This document shows, one piece after another, positions 1-8,121 of a DNA stretch of 64,000 nt. The translations under genes and the position numbers were made by a program. The stretch covers positions 75,672-139,671 of the forward strand of contig JAIKVQ010000182.1 in the NCBI GenBank assembly GCA_024685565.1. Reading direction: 5' to 3'. Origin of the DNA: Bacillota bacterium (lineage in GTDB: Bacteria; Bacillota; Clostridia; UBA1381). Each line of letters opens with the position of its first letter. Position 1 is the stretch's first letter. The notes below the pieces were generated by a model that saw nothing but the letters and a program-made list of their open reading frames with translations, was not told the DNA's origin and did not search any database.

Positions 1-101
1 AGGTGATTGCCGAAGTGTATAACGAAATAAACGGCATTGATTTTGAGGCGTTTGACCGCCTGATGTTTGAAGGCAAAGGTCACGGACTGTTTGAAGATTA
101 A
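1..101 (+). CDS. 3' end of an unidentified gene (partial)
   Basis: An open frame enters from the left edge and ends at TAA 99-101. The last 32 residues are acidic and end in GHGLFED. It lies on the same strand as the small-gene cassettes and the phage late operon. I cannot identify the protein from this fragment. A gene just upstream of the terminase block could be a small terminase or a DNA-metabolism gene, but that is only positional inference. Confidence 0.6.
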   Translation, partial: VIAEVYNEINGIDFEAFDRLMFEGKGHGLFED

Positions 102-113
102 AAACACTATTTC

Positions 114-138
114 GGAACGAGCCGCAAGGCTCTGTTCC
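114..138 (+). terminator. GNRA-loop hairpin after partial gene
   Basis: GGAAC-GAGCC-GCAA-GGCTC-T-GTTCC folds into a ten-pair stem with one bulge and a GCAA tetraloop, 12 bases after the stop codon at 101. There is no clear U-tract, so it may be a weak terminator or an mRNA 3'-end stabiliser. Close relatives follow other small genes at about 562, 1136 and 1776. Confidence 0.55.
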
Positions 139-199
139 TCGTAGTAATATACACAATTTACGCCCTCTATCTTTGTGTAATATATATCGCTGAAATGAC

Positions 200-228
200 T
201 TGATATATATGCGATTAAGAGGTAATAT
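200..228 (+). promoter_or_regulatory. Cassette promoter copy 1
   Basis: TTGATA at 200-205, a 17-base spacer and TAATAT at 223-228 form a near-consensus sigma-70 promoter. It sits inside a repeated block (roughly 190-235) that recurs at 646-674, 1273-1301 and 37245-37273. An inverted ACACAA...TTGTGT pair lies just upstream (about 150-178) and could be an operator. Confidence 0.8.
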
Positions 229-273
229 GTGACTACCGAAAGGGACAAAAACACAATTTTGGAGGAAACGAAA

Positions 274-540
274 ATGACAAACTTTACAACGATTGAAAAC
301 CTTGACATGGGATTGAGACCTGCTTACGATGCACTCATCCGCTACAAGCACCACGTTTGCGTGGCAAGGCAAAACTACAAATGCGAATACGAAGCCGAGA
401 TTTACGAGTTTGTTGACGAGCCTGAAACTGACGGCTTCTCGGAAATCGAATGCCGCCTCGCCTTGATTGAAAAGGCAGACACGAAGTTTTCGGACAGCGG
501 CTCGGCAATCAAATGGTGCTTCGATAAGCTCGACAAATAA
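274..540 (+). CDS. Small acidic protein, cassette 1
   Basis: This encodes 88 residues from the ATG at 274, chosen because GGAGG lies at 261-265. An earlier in-frame GTG at 229 lies right behind the promoter -10 and has no ribosome site. The product is soluble and acidic, with no signal peptide, membrane segment or recognised motif, and ends KWCFDKLDK. It has its own promoter and a downstream hairpin, so it is a self-contained cassette. Small cassettes at the edge of a late operon often hold counter-defence or host-takeover proteins. That is only a contextual guess here. Confidence 0.7.
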   Translation: MTNFTTIENLDMGLRPAYDALIRYKHHVCVARQNYKCEYEAEIYEFVDEPETDGFSEIECRLALIEKADTKFSDSGSAIKWCFDKLDK

Positions 541-559
541 GCCACACCCCACGCCCTGC

Positions 560-584
560 AAAGAGCCGCAAGAGGCTCTTTTGC
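560..584 (+). terminator. Hairpin after cassette 1
   Basis: AAGAGCC and GGCTCTT pair around a GCAAGA loop and run into TTGCTT. This is the same family as the hairpin at 114-138 and lies about 20 bases after the stop codon of the cassette 1 gene. Confidence 0.55.
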
Positions 585-645
585 TTGTTGTAATATACAC
601 AATAAACCCTCCGAATGTTTGTGTAATATATAGTGCTGAAATGAC

Positions 646-674
646 TTGATATATATACGTTTTAGAGGTAATAT
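646..674 (+). promoter_or_regulatory. Cassette promoter copy 2
   Basis: TTGATA (646-651), 17-base spacer and TAATAT (669-674). The flanking sequence, including the ACACAA/TTGTGT inverted pair upstream, is nearly identical to copy 1. Confidence 0.8.
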
Positions 675-705
675 GTACTCAACAAAAGACAAGGAGGGCA
701 AAACG

Positions 706-894
706 ATGCCGAAACTTTACAAATTTTACGAACTCATAAACAGGAACGCACTGGTAACCTTAACCGAACACACCCTTACAAAAACCTACTTTGAAGGAAG
801 CGTTAAGGACATCCCCGACAGCTACGATGATTGGAACGTCACAGACTTCTGCGTTTCAAACAGCGGCGATTTTCTTTTCAAGATTGCGAAATAA
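706..894 (+). CDS. Small protein, cassette 2 first gene
   Basis: This encodes 62 residues starting at ATG 706 behind a strong AAGGAGGG (691-698). An upstream in-frame ATG at 673 overlaps the promoter -10 and is not used in this interpretation. The short soluble protein is rich in aromatic residues (MPKLYKFYEL start, FLFKIAK end). It is followed 13 bases later by the next gene in the same cassette, so the two are probably co-transcribed. No family was recognised. Confidence 0.68.
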   Translation: MPKLYKFYELINRNALVTLTEHTLTKTYFEGSVKDIPDSYDDWNVTDFCVSNSGDFLFKIAK

Positions 895-907
895 GGAGGA
901 TACGAGA

Positions 908-1114
908 ATGTGTGATTTAACAAAGATTTCCGAAAGGACAAACAAACTTTACAACGAGCTTGCAAGGAAGGTTTACGGAACGGACGATGAATACCGCTAT
1001 ATGCTTGGGGTGAACGGGATTAACGAGGTCTGCTTCACAGACTGGCGCACCCACACCGAAATCAAAGGCAACAGGGCTATTCAGAAAGCAATCAAGGAAA
1101 TCCTCGCAAAATAA
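908..1114 (+). CDS. Small protein, cassette 2 second gene
   Basis: This encodes 68 residues from ATG 908, with AAGGAGGA at 893-900 overlapping the end of the previous gene. The N-terminal third is predicted helical (KISERTNKLYNELARKVYG) and the C-terminus is basic (AIQKAIKEILAK). There are no transmembrane or catalytic motifs. It shares a transcript with the 706-894 gene and is closed by a hairpin and an intrinsic terminator. Function unknown. Confidence 0.68.
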   Translation: MCDLTKISERTNKLYNELARKVYGTDDEYRYMLGVNGINEVCFTDWRTHTEIKGNRAIQKAIKEILAK

Positions 1115-1135
1115 GGAAACCCGAACACAACGGGA

Positions 1136-1190
1136 CGAGCCGCAAGGCTCTGTTCCTCTTTTACAGGCAAGACCGAAAGGTCTGTTTTTT
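1136..1190 (+). terminator. Tandem hairpin plus intrinsic terminator of cassette 2
   Basis: A GAGCC-GCAA-GGCTC hairpin (about 1138-1151) is followed by AGACC-GAAA-GGTCT (1170-1183) and GTTTTTT. The second hairpin is a canonical rho-independent terminator. A perfect 10-bp inverted repeat, TTTTACAGGC (1159-1168) and GCCTGTAAAA (1203-1212), brackets it and could form an alternative larger stem. Confidence 0.8.
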
Positions 1191-1272
1191 ATGCCTTTCA
1201 ACGCCTGTAAAACGCTGTAATATACACAATAAAACCCCTGTATGTTTGTGCAGTATATATCGCTGAAATGAC

Positions 1273-1301
1273 TTGATATATGTGCGTTTTAGAGGTAATA
1301 T
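1273..1301 (+). promoter_or_regulatory. Cassette promoter copy 3
   Basis: TTGATA (1273-1278), 17 bases and TAATAT (1296-1301), in the same conserved block as copies 1 and 2 with the ACACAA/TTGTG inverted pair upstream (about 1225-1250). Confidence 0.8.
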
Positions 1302-1335
1302 GTACTCAACAAAAAACGAAAGGGGCAAAAAAGCC

Positions 1336-1515
1336 ATGACAAAGAAAGAATTAGAAAAACTCGTAAAAATCGTAAACCAGAACGTTGTAACGATGGAAAA
1401 CAGAACAGACCTTGAAAGGCACTACAGCGATGAAGAAGACTTCTTCGACATTGCGGTTTGGGAACTCAAAACGGTGCTTACCGCCGCATACGAACTCGGA
1501 AGAAAGAGCAAATAA
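1336..1515 (+). CDS. Small protein, cassette 3 first gene (possibly DUF6900-like)
   Basis: This encodes 59 residues from ATG 1336 with AAAGGGGC upstream. It has a helical N-terminus (MTKKELEKLVKIVNQN), an acidic centre and a DFFDIAVWELKTVLTAAYELG segment. That layout reminds me of short DUF6900 proteins of Firmicutes mobile elements, a weak match from memory. An earlier ATG at 1300 overlaps the promoter and is disfavoured. The next gene follows after 18 bases. Confidence 0.65.
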   Translation: MTKKELEKLVKIVNQNVVTMENRTDLERHYSDEEDFFDIAVWELKTVLTAAYELGRKSK

Positions 1516-1533
1516 GAAGGGAGCAACAAAACC

Positions 1534-1749
1534 ATGAAGAAAATCACAGTTAACGAAGAAGCAATCAGAAGGCTACAAAAAGATGGTGAATACCGCTTCC
1601 CTGGACTGACAAGAGAACAATCAAAGAAAGCGGCTACCGACCTTGCAAAAGCAACCATGAACGAGGACAGAAAAAACGGAATCGACAGCAACTTCGGAAT
1701 CGCAAGAGATGCCTTCGGTTACTACTATGCGGCGCAGATTAACGCCTGA
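1534..1749 (+). CDS. Small basic protein, cassette 3 second gene
   Basis: This encodes 71 residues. GAAGGGAGC lies upstream of ATG 1534. The product is charged and helical (AIRRLQKDGEYRFPGLTRE, then SKKAATDLAKATMNEDRKNG) and could bind nucleic acid, but no known motif is visible. It is the last gene before the terminase and is separated from it by a hairpin and terminator. Confidence 0.65.
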   Translation: MKKITVNEEAIRRLQKDGEYRFPGLTREQSKKAATDLAKATMNEDRKNGIDSNFGIARDAFGYYYAAQINA

Positions 1750-1771
1750 AAACTAAAATCGAAAACAACAG

Positions 1772-1828
1772 GACGAGCCGAGAGGCTCTGTTCCTCTTAT
1801 ATACACAAGACCGAAAGGTCTATTTTTT
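1772..1828 (+). terminator. Hairpin plus intrinsic terminator before terminase
   Basis: GAGCC-GAGA-GGCTC is followed by AGACC-GAAA-GGTCT (1808-1821) and ATTTTTT. This is the same tandem arrangement as at 1136-1190. It insulates the cassettes from the late operon, or attenuates read-through into it, because no separate strong promoter is obvious before 1852. Confidence 0.78.
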
Positions 1829-1851
1829 ATGCCCACATTCGGAGGTGAGAA

Positions 1852-3453
1852 ATGAGAAAATTGAAAGGCTACAAGCCTACGCAGTTTATGGCTGAAGGCT
1901 CTGTGTATGATAAAACGGCGGCAGATTACGCCGTAGGCTTTATTGAATGCCTGTGCCATACCAAAGGAACATGGGCAGGAAAACCGTTTGAACTGATTGA
2001 TTGGCAGGAGCAAATCATACGGGACATTTTCGGTACGCTGAAACCTAACGGCTATCGTCAATTCAACACGGCATACATCGAAATACCAAAGAAAATGGGA
2101 AAGAGCGAGCTTGCGGCGGCAGTCGCTCTTTTATTGTGCTGTGGTGACGGTGAGGAACGTGCCGAGGTGTACGGATGTGCCGCAGACCGACAGCAAGCCT
2201 CAATAGTTTTTGAGGTGGCGGCGGACATGGTCAAAATGTGTCCTGCCCTTGCAAAGCGTGTAAAAATCCTTGCTTCACAAAAGCGGCTTGTTTTCCTGCC
2301 GACCAACAGCTTCTATCAGGTACTGTCAGCTGAAGCGTACTCGAAACACGGCTTTAATATACACGGCGTGGTATTCGATGAGCTTCACACGCAACCGAAC
2401 AGGAAGCTCTTTGATGTCATGACGAAGGGGTCGGGCGATGCGAGAATGCAACCCTTGTACTTCCTCATCACAACCGCAGGAACGGACACCCATTCCATCT
2501 GCTACGAAACACACCAAAAGGCAGTCGATATTCTTGAAGGCAGAAAAATCGACCCGACATTTTATCCCGTCATTTACGGCGCAGACGAAAACGATGACTG
2601 GACAGACCCGAAGGTGTGGAAAAAAGCAAACCCGTCCCTCGGCATAACGGTCGGCATTGATAAAGTCGAAGCCGCCTGTGAATCGGCAAAGCAAAACCCT
2701 GCGGAGGAAAACTCGTTCAGACAGCTTCGTTTGAATCAATGGGTAAAGCAAGCGGTCAGGTGGATGCCGATGGAAAAATGGGACAATTGCGCCTTTGCAA
2801 CCGATGAGGATGAACTGTATGGTCGTGTCTGCTACGGGGGACTTGACCTTTCCTCCACTACGGATATAACGGCGTTTGTACTTGTCTTTCCTCCGACAGA
2901 TGAGGATGACAAATACACCGTGCTTCCGTATTTTTGGATACCCGAAGACAACATTGACCTGCGAGTGCGGCGTGACCATGTCCCATATGATTTATGGGAA
3001 AGGCAGGGATATCTGCAAACCACCGAGGGAAATGTCGTGCATTACGGCTTTATAGAAAAGTTTATAGAATCGCTCGGTGAGAAATTCAACATCCGAGAAA
3101 TCGCCTTTGACCGTTGGGGTGCTGTGCAGATGGTGCAAAACCTCGAAGGTATGGGGTTCACGGTCGTGCCTTTCGGACAGGGATTTAAGGATATGTCCCC
3201 ACCGACAAAGGAACTCATGAAACTCGTGCTTGAGGAAAAGCTCGCACACGGCGGTCACCCAGTCCTGCGATGGATGATGGATAACATTTATGTCCGCACC
3301 GACCCTGCAGGAAACATAAAACCCGATAAGGAAAAATCGACAGAAAAAATTGACGGTGCTGTTGCTACGGTCATGGCTCTCGACCGAGCAATCAGGTGCG
3401 GCAACGACACAAGCGAGAGCGTATACGATGAACGAGGCATTCTGTTTATTTAA
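1852..3453 (+). CDS. terL: Phage terminase large subunit
   Basis: This 533-residue ATP-driven packaging motor and nuclease belongs to the Terminase_1 type used with HK97-like heads. It has an adenine-binding WQEQIIRDIFG segment near 51-61, Walker A IPKKMGKSE (78-86), Walker B GVVFDELH (172-179), coupling motif TTAGT (217-221) and the nuclease Asp in GGLDLSSTTD (Asp342). It starts at ATG 1852 behind GGAGGTGAG. The portal gene follows 14 bases later. No small terminase is seen in the window, so it must lie to the left or be one of the unrecognised small genes. Confidence 0.95.
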   Translation: MRKLKGYKPTQFMAEGSVYDKTAADYAVGFIECLCHTKGTWAGKPFELIDWQEQIIRDIFGTLKPNGYRQFNTAYIEIPKKMGKSELAAAVALLLCCGDGEERAEVYGCAADRQQASIVFEVAADMVKMCPALAKRVKILASQKRLVFLPTNSFYQVLSAEAYSKHGFNIHGVVFDELHTQPNRKLFDVMTKGSGDARMQPLYFLITTAGTDTHSICYETHQKAVDILEGRKIDPTFYPVIYGADENDDWTDPKVWKKANPSLGITVGIDKVEAACESAKQNPAEENSFRQLRLNQWVKQAVRWMPMEKWDNCAFATDEDELYGRVCYGGLDLSSTTDITAFVLVFPPTDEDDKYTVLPYFWIPEDNIDLRVRRDHVPYDLWERQGYLQTTEGNVVHYGFIEKFIESLGEKFNIREIAFDRWGAVQMVQNLEGMGFTVVPFGQGFKDMSPPTKELMKLVLEEKLAHGGHPVLRWMMDNIYVRTDPAGNIKPDKEKSTEKIDGAVATVMALDRAIRCGNDTSESVYDERGILFI

Positions 3454-3467
3454 AAGGAGGACGAAAC

Positions 3468-4823
3468 ATGGGAATTTTTACAGGACTTTTCAGGTCGAGG
3501 GATAAGCCGAAAGACAGGACGGTCGGGTCAAGCTACAGTTTTTTCTTTGGCGGCACGACATCGGGCAAATCGGTAAACGAGATGTCCGCTATGCAAATGA
3601 CAGCAGTGTATTCCTGCGTGAGGATACTTGCCGAAGCTGTCGCAGGGCTTCCGCTTCATCTTTACAAATACCAAGAAAACGGGAGCAAGGAAAAAGCAAT
3701 CGACCATCCGCTATATAGACTTTTACATGATGAGCCGAATCCCGAAATGTCGAGCTTCGTATTCCGTGAAACGCTTATGACCCACCTTTTACTATGGGGC
3801 AATGCCTATGCACAGATTATCCGAAACGGCAAAGGCGAAGTAATCGGGTTGTATCCGTTGATGCCCAACCGAATGTCGGTTGACCGAGACATGGACGGTA
3901 AGCTGTGGTACACCTACACCCGTTCTTCTGACGAAGCACAGACAATGAAAGGTACGACCGTCAAACTCTATCCATACGATGTGCTTCATGTCCCTGGGCT
4001 TGGCTTTGACGGACTTGTCGGTTATTCCCCGATAGCAATGGCAAAGAACGCTATCGGCATGGGTATTGCCTGCGAGGAGTATGGAGCGAGGTTTTTCGCA
4101 AACGGGGCGGCTCCAAGCGGTGTTTTGGAACACCCAGGGACTATTAAAGACCCCGTAAAAATACGGGATAGTTGGAACGCCACCTTCAAAGGCAGTGGCA
4201 ATGCTCATAAGGTCGCTGTCCTCGAAGAAGGCATGAAATATACACAAATAGGAATATCCCCTGAACAAGCGCAGTTTCTTGAGACGAGGAAATTCCAAAT
4301 CAACGAGATAGCTCGTATTTTCAGAGTGCCGCCGCACATGGTCGGTGACCTTGAAAAGTCGAGCTTTTCTAATATTGAACAGCAGTCATTGGAGTTTGTA
4401 AAATACACGCTTGAGCCGTGGATTGTCAGATGGGAGCAATCGCTTATGCGTGTGCTTCTCTCGCCTGACGAAAAGCGTGATTACTTTTTCAAATTCAACT
4501 TGGAAGGACTGCTCCGTGGTGACTACCAAAGCAGGATGCAAGGTTATTCAATAGCCCGTCAAAATGGGTGGATGTCGGCAAACGATATCCGTGAGCTTGA
4601 AAACCTCGACCTTATACCTGCGGAATATGGTGGTGACCTTTATTTGATTAACGGGAATATGCTACCGCTTAATCGAGCAGGTGCATTTGCCGATAATGAT
4701 AAAAACGAAACCCGAAAGGAGGAAAATCACGATGAAAACACCCAAGACGAGACGGTTTTGGAACTGGACAAAAAACGAGGAAACACAGGAAAGAACGCTC
4801 CACTTAAGCGGAACAATCGCTGA
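3468..4823 (+). CDS. Phage portal protein (HK97 family)
   Basis: This 451-residue dodecameric ring subunit at the unique capsid vertex is the channel for DNA and the docking site of terminase. HK97 portal hallmarks are present: NEMSAMQMTAVYSCVRILAE near the N-terminus, WGNAYAQIIRNGKGEV, and the KFQINEIARIFRVPPHMVG segment. AAAGGAGG precedes ATG 3468. The charged, low-complexity C-terminal 35 residues overlap the start of the protease gene in another frame. Confidence 0.95.
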   Translation: MGIFTGLFRSRDKPKDRTVGSSYSFFFGGTTSGKSVNEMSAMQMTAVYSCVRILAEAVAGLPLHLYKYQENGSKEKAIDHPLYRLLHDEPNPEMSSFVFRETLMTHLLLWGNAYAQIIRNGKGEVIGLYPLMPNRMSVDRDMDGKLWYTYTRSSDEAQTMKGTTVKLYPYDVLHVPGLGFDGLVGYSPIAMAKNAIGMGIACEEYGARFFANGAAPSGVLEHPGTIKDPVKIRDSWNATFKGSGNAHKVAVLEEGMKYTQIGISPEQAQFLETRKFQINEIARIFRVPPHMVGDLEKSSFSNIEQQSLEFVKYTLEPWIVRWEQSLMRVLLSPDEKRDYFFKFNLEGLLRGDYQSRMQGYSIARQNGWMSANDIRELENLDLIPAEYGGDLYLINGNMLPLNRAGAFADNDKNETRKEENHDENTQDETVLELDKKRGNTGKNAPLKRNNR

Positions 4824-5526
4824 AGAGAGTTGGTTTGATGACGATGTCACCCCGAAAGCCTTTGAAAGCGAACTGAAAGCCGAGGACGGCGATGTCGTTG
4901 TTTGGATTAACTCGCCAGGCGGTGATTGCTTTGCGGCAAGTCAGATTTACAATATGCTGAAGGAATACAACGGAAAAGTGACGGTGAAAATTGACGGCAT
5001 CGCCGCTTCTGCCGCTTCGGTCATTGCTATGGCAGGTGACAGTGTATATGTATCGCCCGTGTCGATGATTATGATTCATAACCCGTTGACCGCCGCATTC
5101 GGTAACGCCGATGATATGCAAAAAGCGATTGAAATGCTTGATAGCGTTAAAGACAGCATCGTTAACGCCTACGAGCTTAAAACAGGTCTTTCACGCTCGA
5201 AAATCTCGCACCTTATGGACAACGAGACATGGATGGATGCATACAAGGCTGTGGAGCTTGGCTTTGCCGATGAGGTGCTGTATGCAAAGGGTGAAGAAAA
5301 AGACGAGGAAGACGAGGACGAGGACGGTCAGGAGCCTACCCGTAAGCCTCCCGAAAACTCTATGCTGTTTTCTCGCCGTGAGGTAAACACCAATATTGTA
5401 AACAAGGTTTCGGAGCATTTCAAGAATCAGGCTCCTGCGTCCGAGCCGAAAGAACAACCCACCACCAATGAACGCTCTGTTGATATGCTCATGGAGCGTC
5501 TAAATCTAATTAAAAAACATATTTAA
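4732..5526 (+). CDS. ClpP-like prohead maturation protease (S14)
   Basis: This 264-residue serine protease is expected to trim the capsid scaffold domain during prohead maturation. The ATG at 4732 was chosen because AAAGGAGG sits at about 4715-4722. The gene overlaps the portal gene by 92 bases. The ClpP fold motifs are visible: INSPGGDCFAA, nucleophile Ser93 in GIAASAAS and His116 in MIMIHNP. An acidic linker (KDEEDEDEDGQEPTRKPP) and a C-terminal tail follow the protease domain, as in many HK97-type proteases. Confidence 0.93.
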   Translation: MKTPKTRRFWNWTKNEETQERTLHLSGTIAEESWFDDDVTPKAFESELKAEDGDVVVWINSPGGDCFAASQIYNMLKEYNGKVTVKIDGIAASAASVIAMAGDSVYVSPVSMIMIHNPLTAAFGNADDMQKAIEMLDSVKDSIVNAYELKTGLSRSKISHLMDNETWMDAYKAVELGFADEVLYAKGEEKDEEDEDEDGQEPTRKPPENSMLFSRREVNTNIVNKVSEHFKNQAPASEPKEQPTTNERSVDMLMERLNLIKKHI

Positions 5527-5543
5527 CAGGAGGATTTTTTGTT

Positions 5544-6731
5544 ATGACTATTTTAGAATTGAGAGAGAAAAGAAACAAGACATGGGAAGCGGCGAAAGCT
5601 TTTCTTGACACACATCGTTCAGAAAAAGGCACTCTTTCTGCCGAGGACGATGCCACCTACACAAAAATGGAACAGGACATTGAGGACTACGGCAGAGAAA
5701 TTGCAAGGCTTGAAAGACAGGCGGCTCTTGATGCCGAGCTTGCAAAGCCTGTAGGTGAGCCGATTAAAAACACACCTTCAGGCGCAAAACCTGAAAAGAC
5801 AGGTCGTGCTTCGGACGAGTATAAAAAGCAGTTTTGGAATGTCCTCAAGAGCAAAAACCCCGTGCATGAAGTAGTAAACGCACTTCAAATCGGAACGGAC
5901 TCCGAGGGCGGTTATCTCGTGCCTGACGAATTCGAGCGCACCCTTGTACAGGGCTTGGAGGATGCAAACATCATCAGACAGCTTGCGAAGGTTATCAATA
6001 CTGACAGCGGCGAGCGCAAAATCCCCGTTGTGGCTTCTCATGGCAGTGCGGCTTGGATTGCGGAGGAATCGGCTCTCACCGAAAGCGATGATGTTTTCGG
6101 TCAGGTTACGCTCGGAGCGCATAAGCTCGGTACTCTGATTAAGGTGTCCAACGAACTCTTGAGCGACAGCGTATTCGACCTTGAAAGCTATATGGCGAGC
6201 GAATTCGCAAGACGAATCGGTAATGCGGAGGAAGACGCCTTTATCAACGGCAACGGCACGAACAAGCCTACAGGTATCATCACAAGCGCATCTGCAGGTG
6301 TTACAACGGCGGCGGCTTCGGCTATCACCCTTGATGAAATCATCGACCTTTATCATTCTCTTAAAACGCCGTACAGAAAGAACGCTTCCTTCATTATGAA
6401 CGATGCAACCATTAAGGTTATTCGTAAAATGAAGGACGAGAACGGTCAGTATTTGTGGCAACCGTCCGTCAGAGACGGTGAGCCTGACACGCTCCTCGGC
6501 AGACCGATTTATGCTTCTTCGTATATGCCCACTATCGCCGCATCCAATGTGCCGATTATTTTCGGTGACTATTCGTATTATTGGATTGCCGACCGTCAGG
6601 GCAGAGTGTTTAAGAGACTGAACGAACTTTATGCAGGAAACGACCAGACAGGCTTTCTCGCTACACAGCGTGTTGATGGCAAGCTCACTCTTGAAGAGGC
6701 GGTTAAGAAGCTCACAATGAAAGCATCTTAA
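5544..6731 (+). CDS. Major capsid protein (HK97 fold)
   Basis: This 395-residue shell protein has a charged coiled-coil delta/scaffold region (about residues 1-65, rich in E, K and R), a linker, then the HK97 core beginning near NVLKSKNPVHEVVNALQIGTDSEGGYLVP. The GNGTNKPTGI motif and a C-terminal NDQTGFLATQRVDGKL stretch are typical of the family. The upstream protease probably removes the N-terminal region. GGAGG precedes ATG 5544, 17 bases after the protease stop. Confidence 0.95.
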   Translation: MTILELREKRNKTWEAAKAFLDTHRSEKGTLSAEDDATYTKMEQDIEDYGREIARLERQAALDAELAKPVGEPIKNTPSGAKPEKTGRASDEYKKQFWNVLKSKNPVHEVVNALQIGTDSEGGYLVPDEFERTLVQGLEDANIIRQLAKVINTDSGERKIPVVASHGSAAWIAEESALTESDDVFGQVTLGAHKLGTLIKVSNELLSDSVFDLESYMASEFARRIGNAEEDAFINGNGTNKPTGIITSASAGVTTAAASAITLDEIIDLYHSLKTPYRKNASFIMNDATIKVIRKMKDENGQYLWQPSVRDGEPDTLLGRPIYASSYMPTIAASNVPIIFGDYSYYWIADRQGRVFKRLNELYAGNDQTGFLATQRVDGKLTLEEAVKKLTMKAS

Positions 6732-6746
6732 TTGGGGGCGTGAATA

Positions 6747-6926
6747 ATGAAACTACGAATTACTAAAAGCTGTGCAGGTGACACTTTCAGTTTTATCGCA
6801 AATCAGACAGCCGAGGTTGAGGACAGCATCGGTGCTGATTTGGTTTCTGCAGGTTACGCCGAGGAAATCAAAGAAGCAAAACCTGCCGCTACAAAGGCAG
6901 GTGCGAAAAAGAATGCTGACGCTTGA
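6747..6926 (+). CDS. Short head-region protein (59 aa)
   Basis: ATG 6747 to TGA 6924-6926 encodes 59 residues beginning MKLRITKSCAGDTFSF and ending in an Ala/Lys-rich tail (AKPAATKAGAKKNADA). GGGGGCG precedes the start. The gene overlaps the next one by 14 bases, which supports translational coupling. Short proteins with this position and a basic Ala/Lys tail are common between the capsid and connector genes of such phages. The role is not known; head decoration or completion is possible. Confidence 0.72.
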   Translation: MKLRITKSCAGDTFSFIANQTAEVEDSIGADLVSAGYAEEIKEAKPAATKAGAKKNADA

Positions 6927-7170
6927 TACAGTAAAGGAATTTCTGCGCATCGACCATGACAGTGAGGACGGGTATTTATCCGTCCTCATTCTTTTAGCAA
7001 AGGAACTATGCGAAAACTACCTGCGGCACGAACTTCCGACCGAAAAGGTCGAGGCAATCGAACAGGCACAGCTTCTCGTTGTAGCGCACTTTTTTGAAAA
7101 CAGAAACGGTGCGCCTGTTCCGTCTGCAATTTACAGGCTTTTGGATGCGCATAGGAACGAGGTGTTTTAA
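6913..7170 (+). CDS. Head-tail connector protein (gp6/YqbG-like)
   Basis: This 85-residue all-helical adaptor would sit below the portal. MLTLDTVKEFLRIDHDSEDG at the N-terminus and the LLVVAHFFENR segment are characteristic of the phage gp6-like connector family, which has almost exactly this length. The start at 6913 lies inside the previous gene and the TAATG overlap at 7168-7172 couples it to the following head-closure gene. Confidence 0.88.
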   Translation: MLTLDTVKEFLRIDHDSEDGYLSVLILLAKELCENYLRHELPTEKVEAIEQAQLLVVAHFFENRNGAPVPSAIYRLLDAHRNEVF

Positions 7171-7661
7171 TGAATTTCTCTAAACTACGACACAGGATTA
7201 TTTTCCTGCGCCCAACGGACGAAACGGAAAACTCTATGGGTGAAACCGTGCCGAGGTACAAACCGTTCAAGCCTTATATTCCTCTTCCGCTTCAGGTTGA
7301 GGGTGGGCGTGTATATCTGTCGCATGATGAGGACGGTAATGCCGTGCTGATTGATGAGGACGGACAGACGATTGCGCATAAACTCGCACTTAAAGACTAC
7401 TCGGTGGCGGCTCTTGTCTCCCCGATGAGCGGTCGAGAGTATGAGGAAAGTCAGAAGCTCCGTGCCGAAACCACCTACAAAATTGCGACACGCTTCTTTC
7501 GTGGCATCAAACCCGAACATCGTATTCTATACGACAACCGTGAGTTTGACATCGTTTCCGTTCTTGACCTCGGCGGCAAACACGATGAGCTTCAAATCAT
7601 CGCCGCCGAACATGACAGCAAGACTGCACAGACCTTTGACAGCGGTGAGTATGATGGCTAA
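7170..7661 (+). CDS. Head closure / head-tail adaptor protein
   Basis: This 163-residue protein starts MNFSKLRHRIIFLRP and contains an E-N-S-M-G-E-T segment near residue 21 and an HRILYDNREFDIVSV strand pair, the normal features of SPP1 gp16-like adaptors. It is longer than the usual 105-115 residues. The extra part is a roughly 40-residue acidic insertion near 45-85 (SHDEDGNAVLIDEDGQTIAHK). The start ATG overlaps the previous stop. Confidence 0.82.
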   Translation: MNFSKLRHRIIFLRPTDETENSMGETVPRYKPFKPYIPLPLQVEGGRVYLSHDEDGNAVLIDEDGQTIAHKLALKDYSVAALVSPMSGREYEESQKLRAETTYKIATRFFRGIKPEHRILYDNREFDIVSVLDLGGKHDELQIIAAEHDSKTAQTFDSGEYDG

Positions 7662-8121
7662 AAAAAGTGATACTTTTGGTTTTGAGGATTTAGAAAAGGC
7701 ATTCAAACGTATTGAAGGCAAGTACAAATCCAAAGGCGATGCATTTTTAATGAGTATGGCAAAGGTGGCGGCTACGAGGACGAAGTCGAAAACACCCCTG
7801 GGCAAGACAAAGAAGCTAAAGGGTACTTGGCGTACCAAAAAACCCAAGACCTACGGCAAAGCTCGTGTGGCTCGTATGCAGTCAGGCAATCGTTATGCCC
7901 ACCTTGTCGAGCGAGGTCACGAGGTCGTACACGGCGGCAGTACGAGAGCCTCAAATGGCAGAAAACTTAATGCTTTGGGGCGAAAGGTGCGTGGCGTTTC
8001 TGTGGGCGGTCGTACACAAGGGGCGCACATGATTTCCGAAGCCATGAACGATATTGAAGCGACCTTCGGAAAGTCGGCTGAAAAGCTCCTTGACGAACTC
8101 ACAAGAGAGGTGCAGTTATGA
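7654..8121 (+). CDS. HK97 gp10-like neck protein
   Basis: This 155-residue basic protein completes the head-tail interface. The core GKTKKLKGTWRTKK..., RYAHLVERGHE and HMISEAMND elements are diagnostic of the HK97-gp10/YqbI type. Two adjacent ATGs (7651, 7654) are possible. The second has the better distance from GGTGAG. The gene overlaps the head-closure gene by eight bases and the next gene by four. Confidence 0.87.
   Translation: MAKKSDTFGFEDLEKAFKRIEGKYKSKGDAFLMSMAKVAATRTKSKTPLGKTKKLKGTWRTKKPKTYGKARVARMQSGNRYAHLVERGHEVVHGGSTRASNGRKLNALGRKVRGVSVGGRTQGAHMISEAMNDIEATFGKSAEKLLDELTREVQL

Noticed and set aside
5778-6461. Leftward 227-codon open frame inside the capsid gene
   Set aside because: Antisense shadow of an unmistakable HK97 capsid gene.
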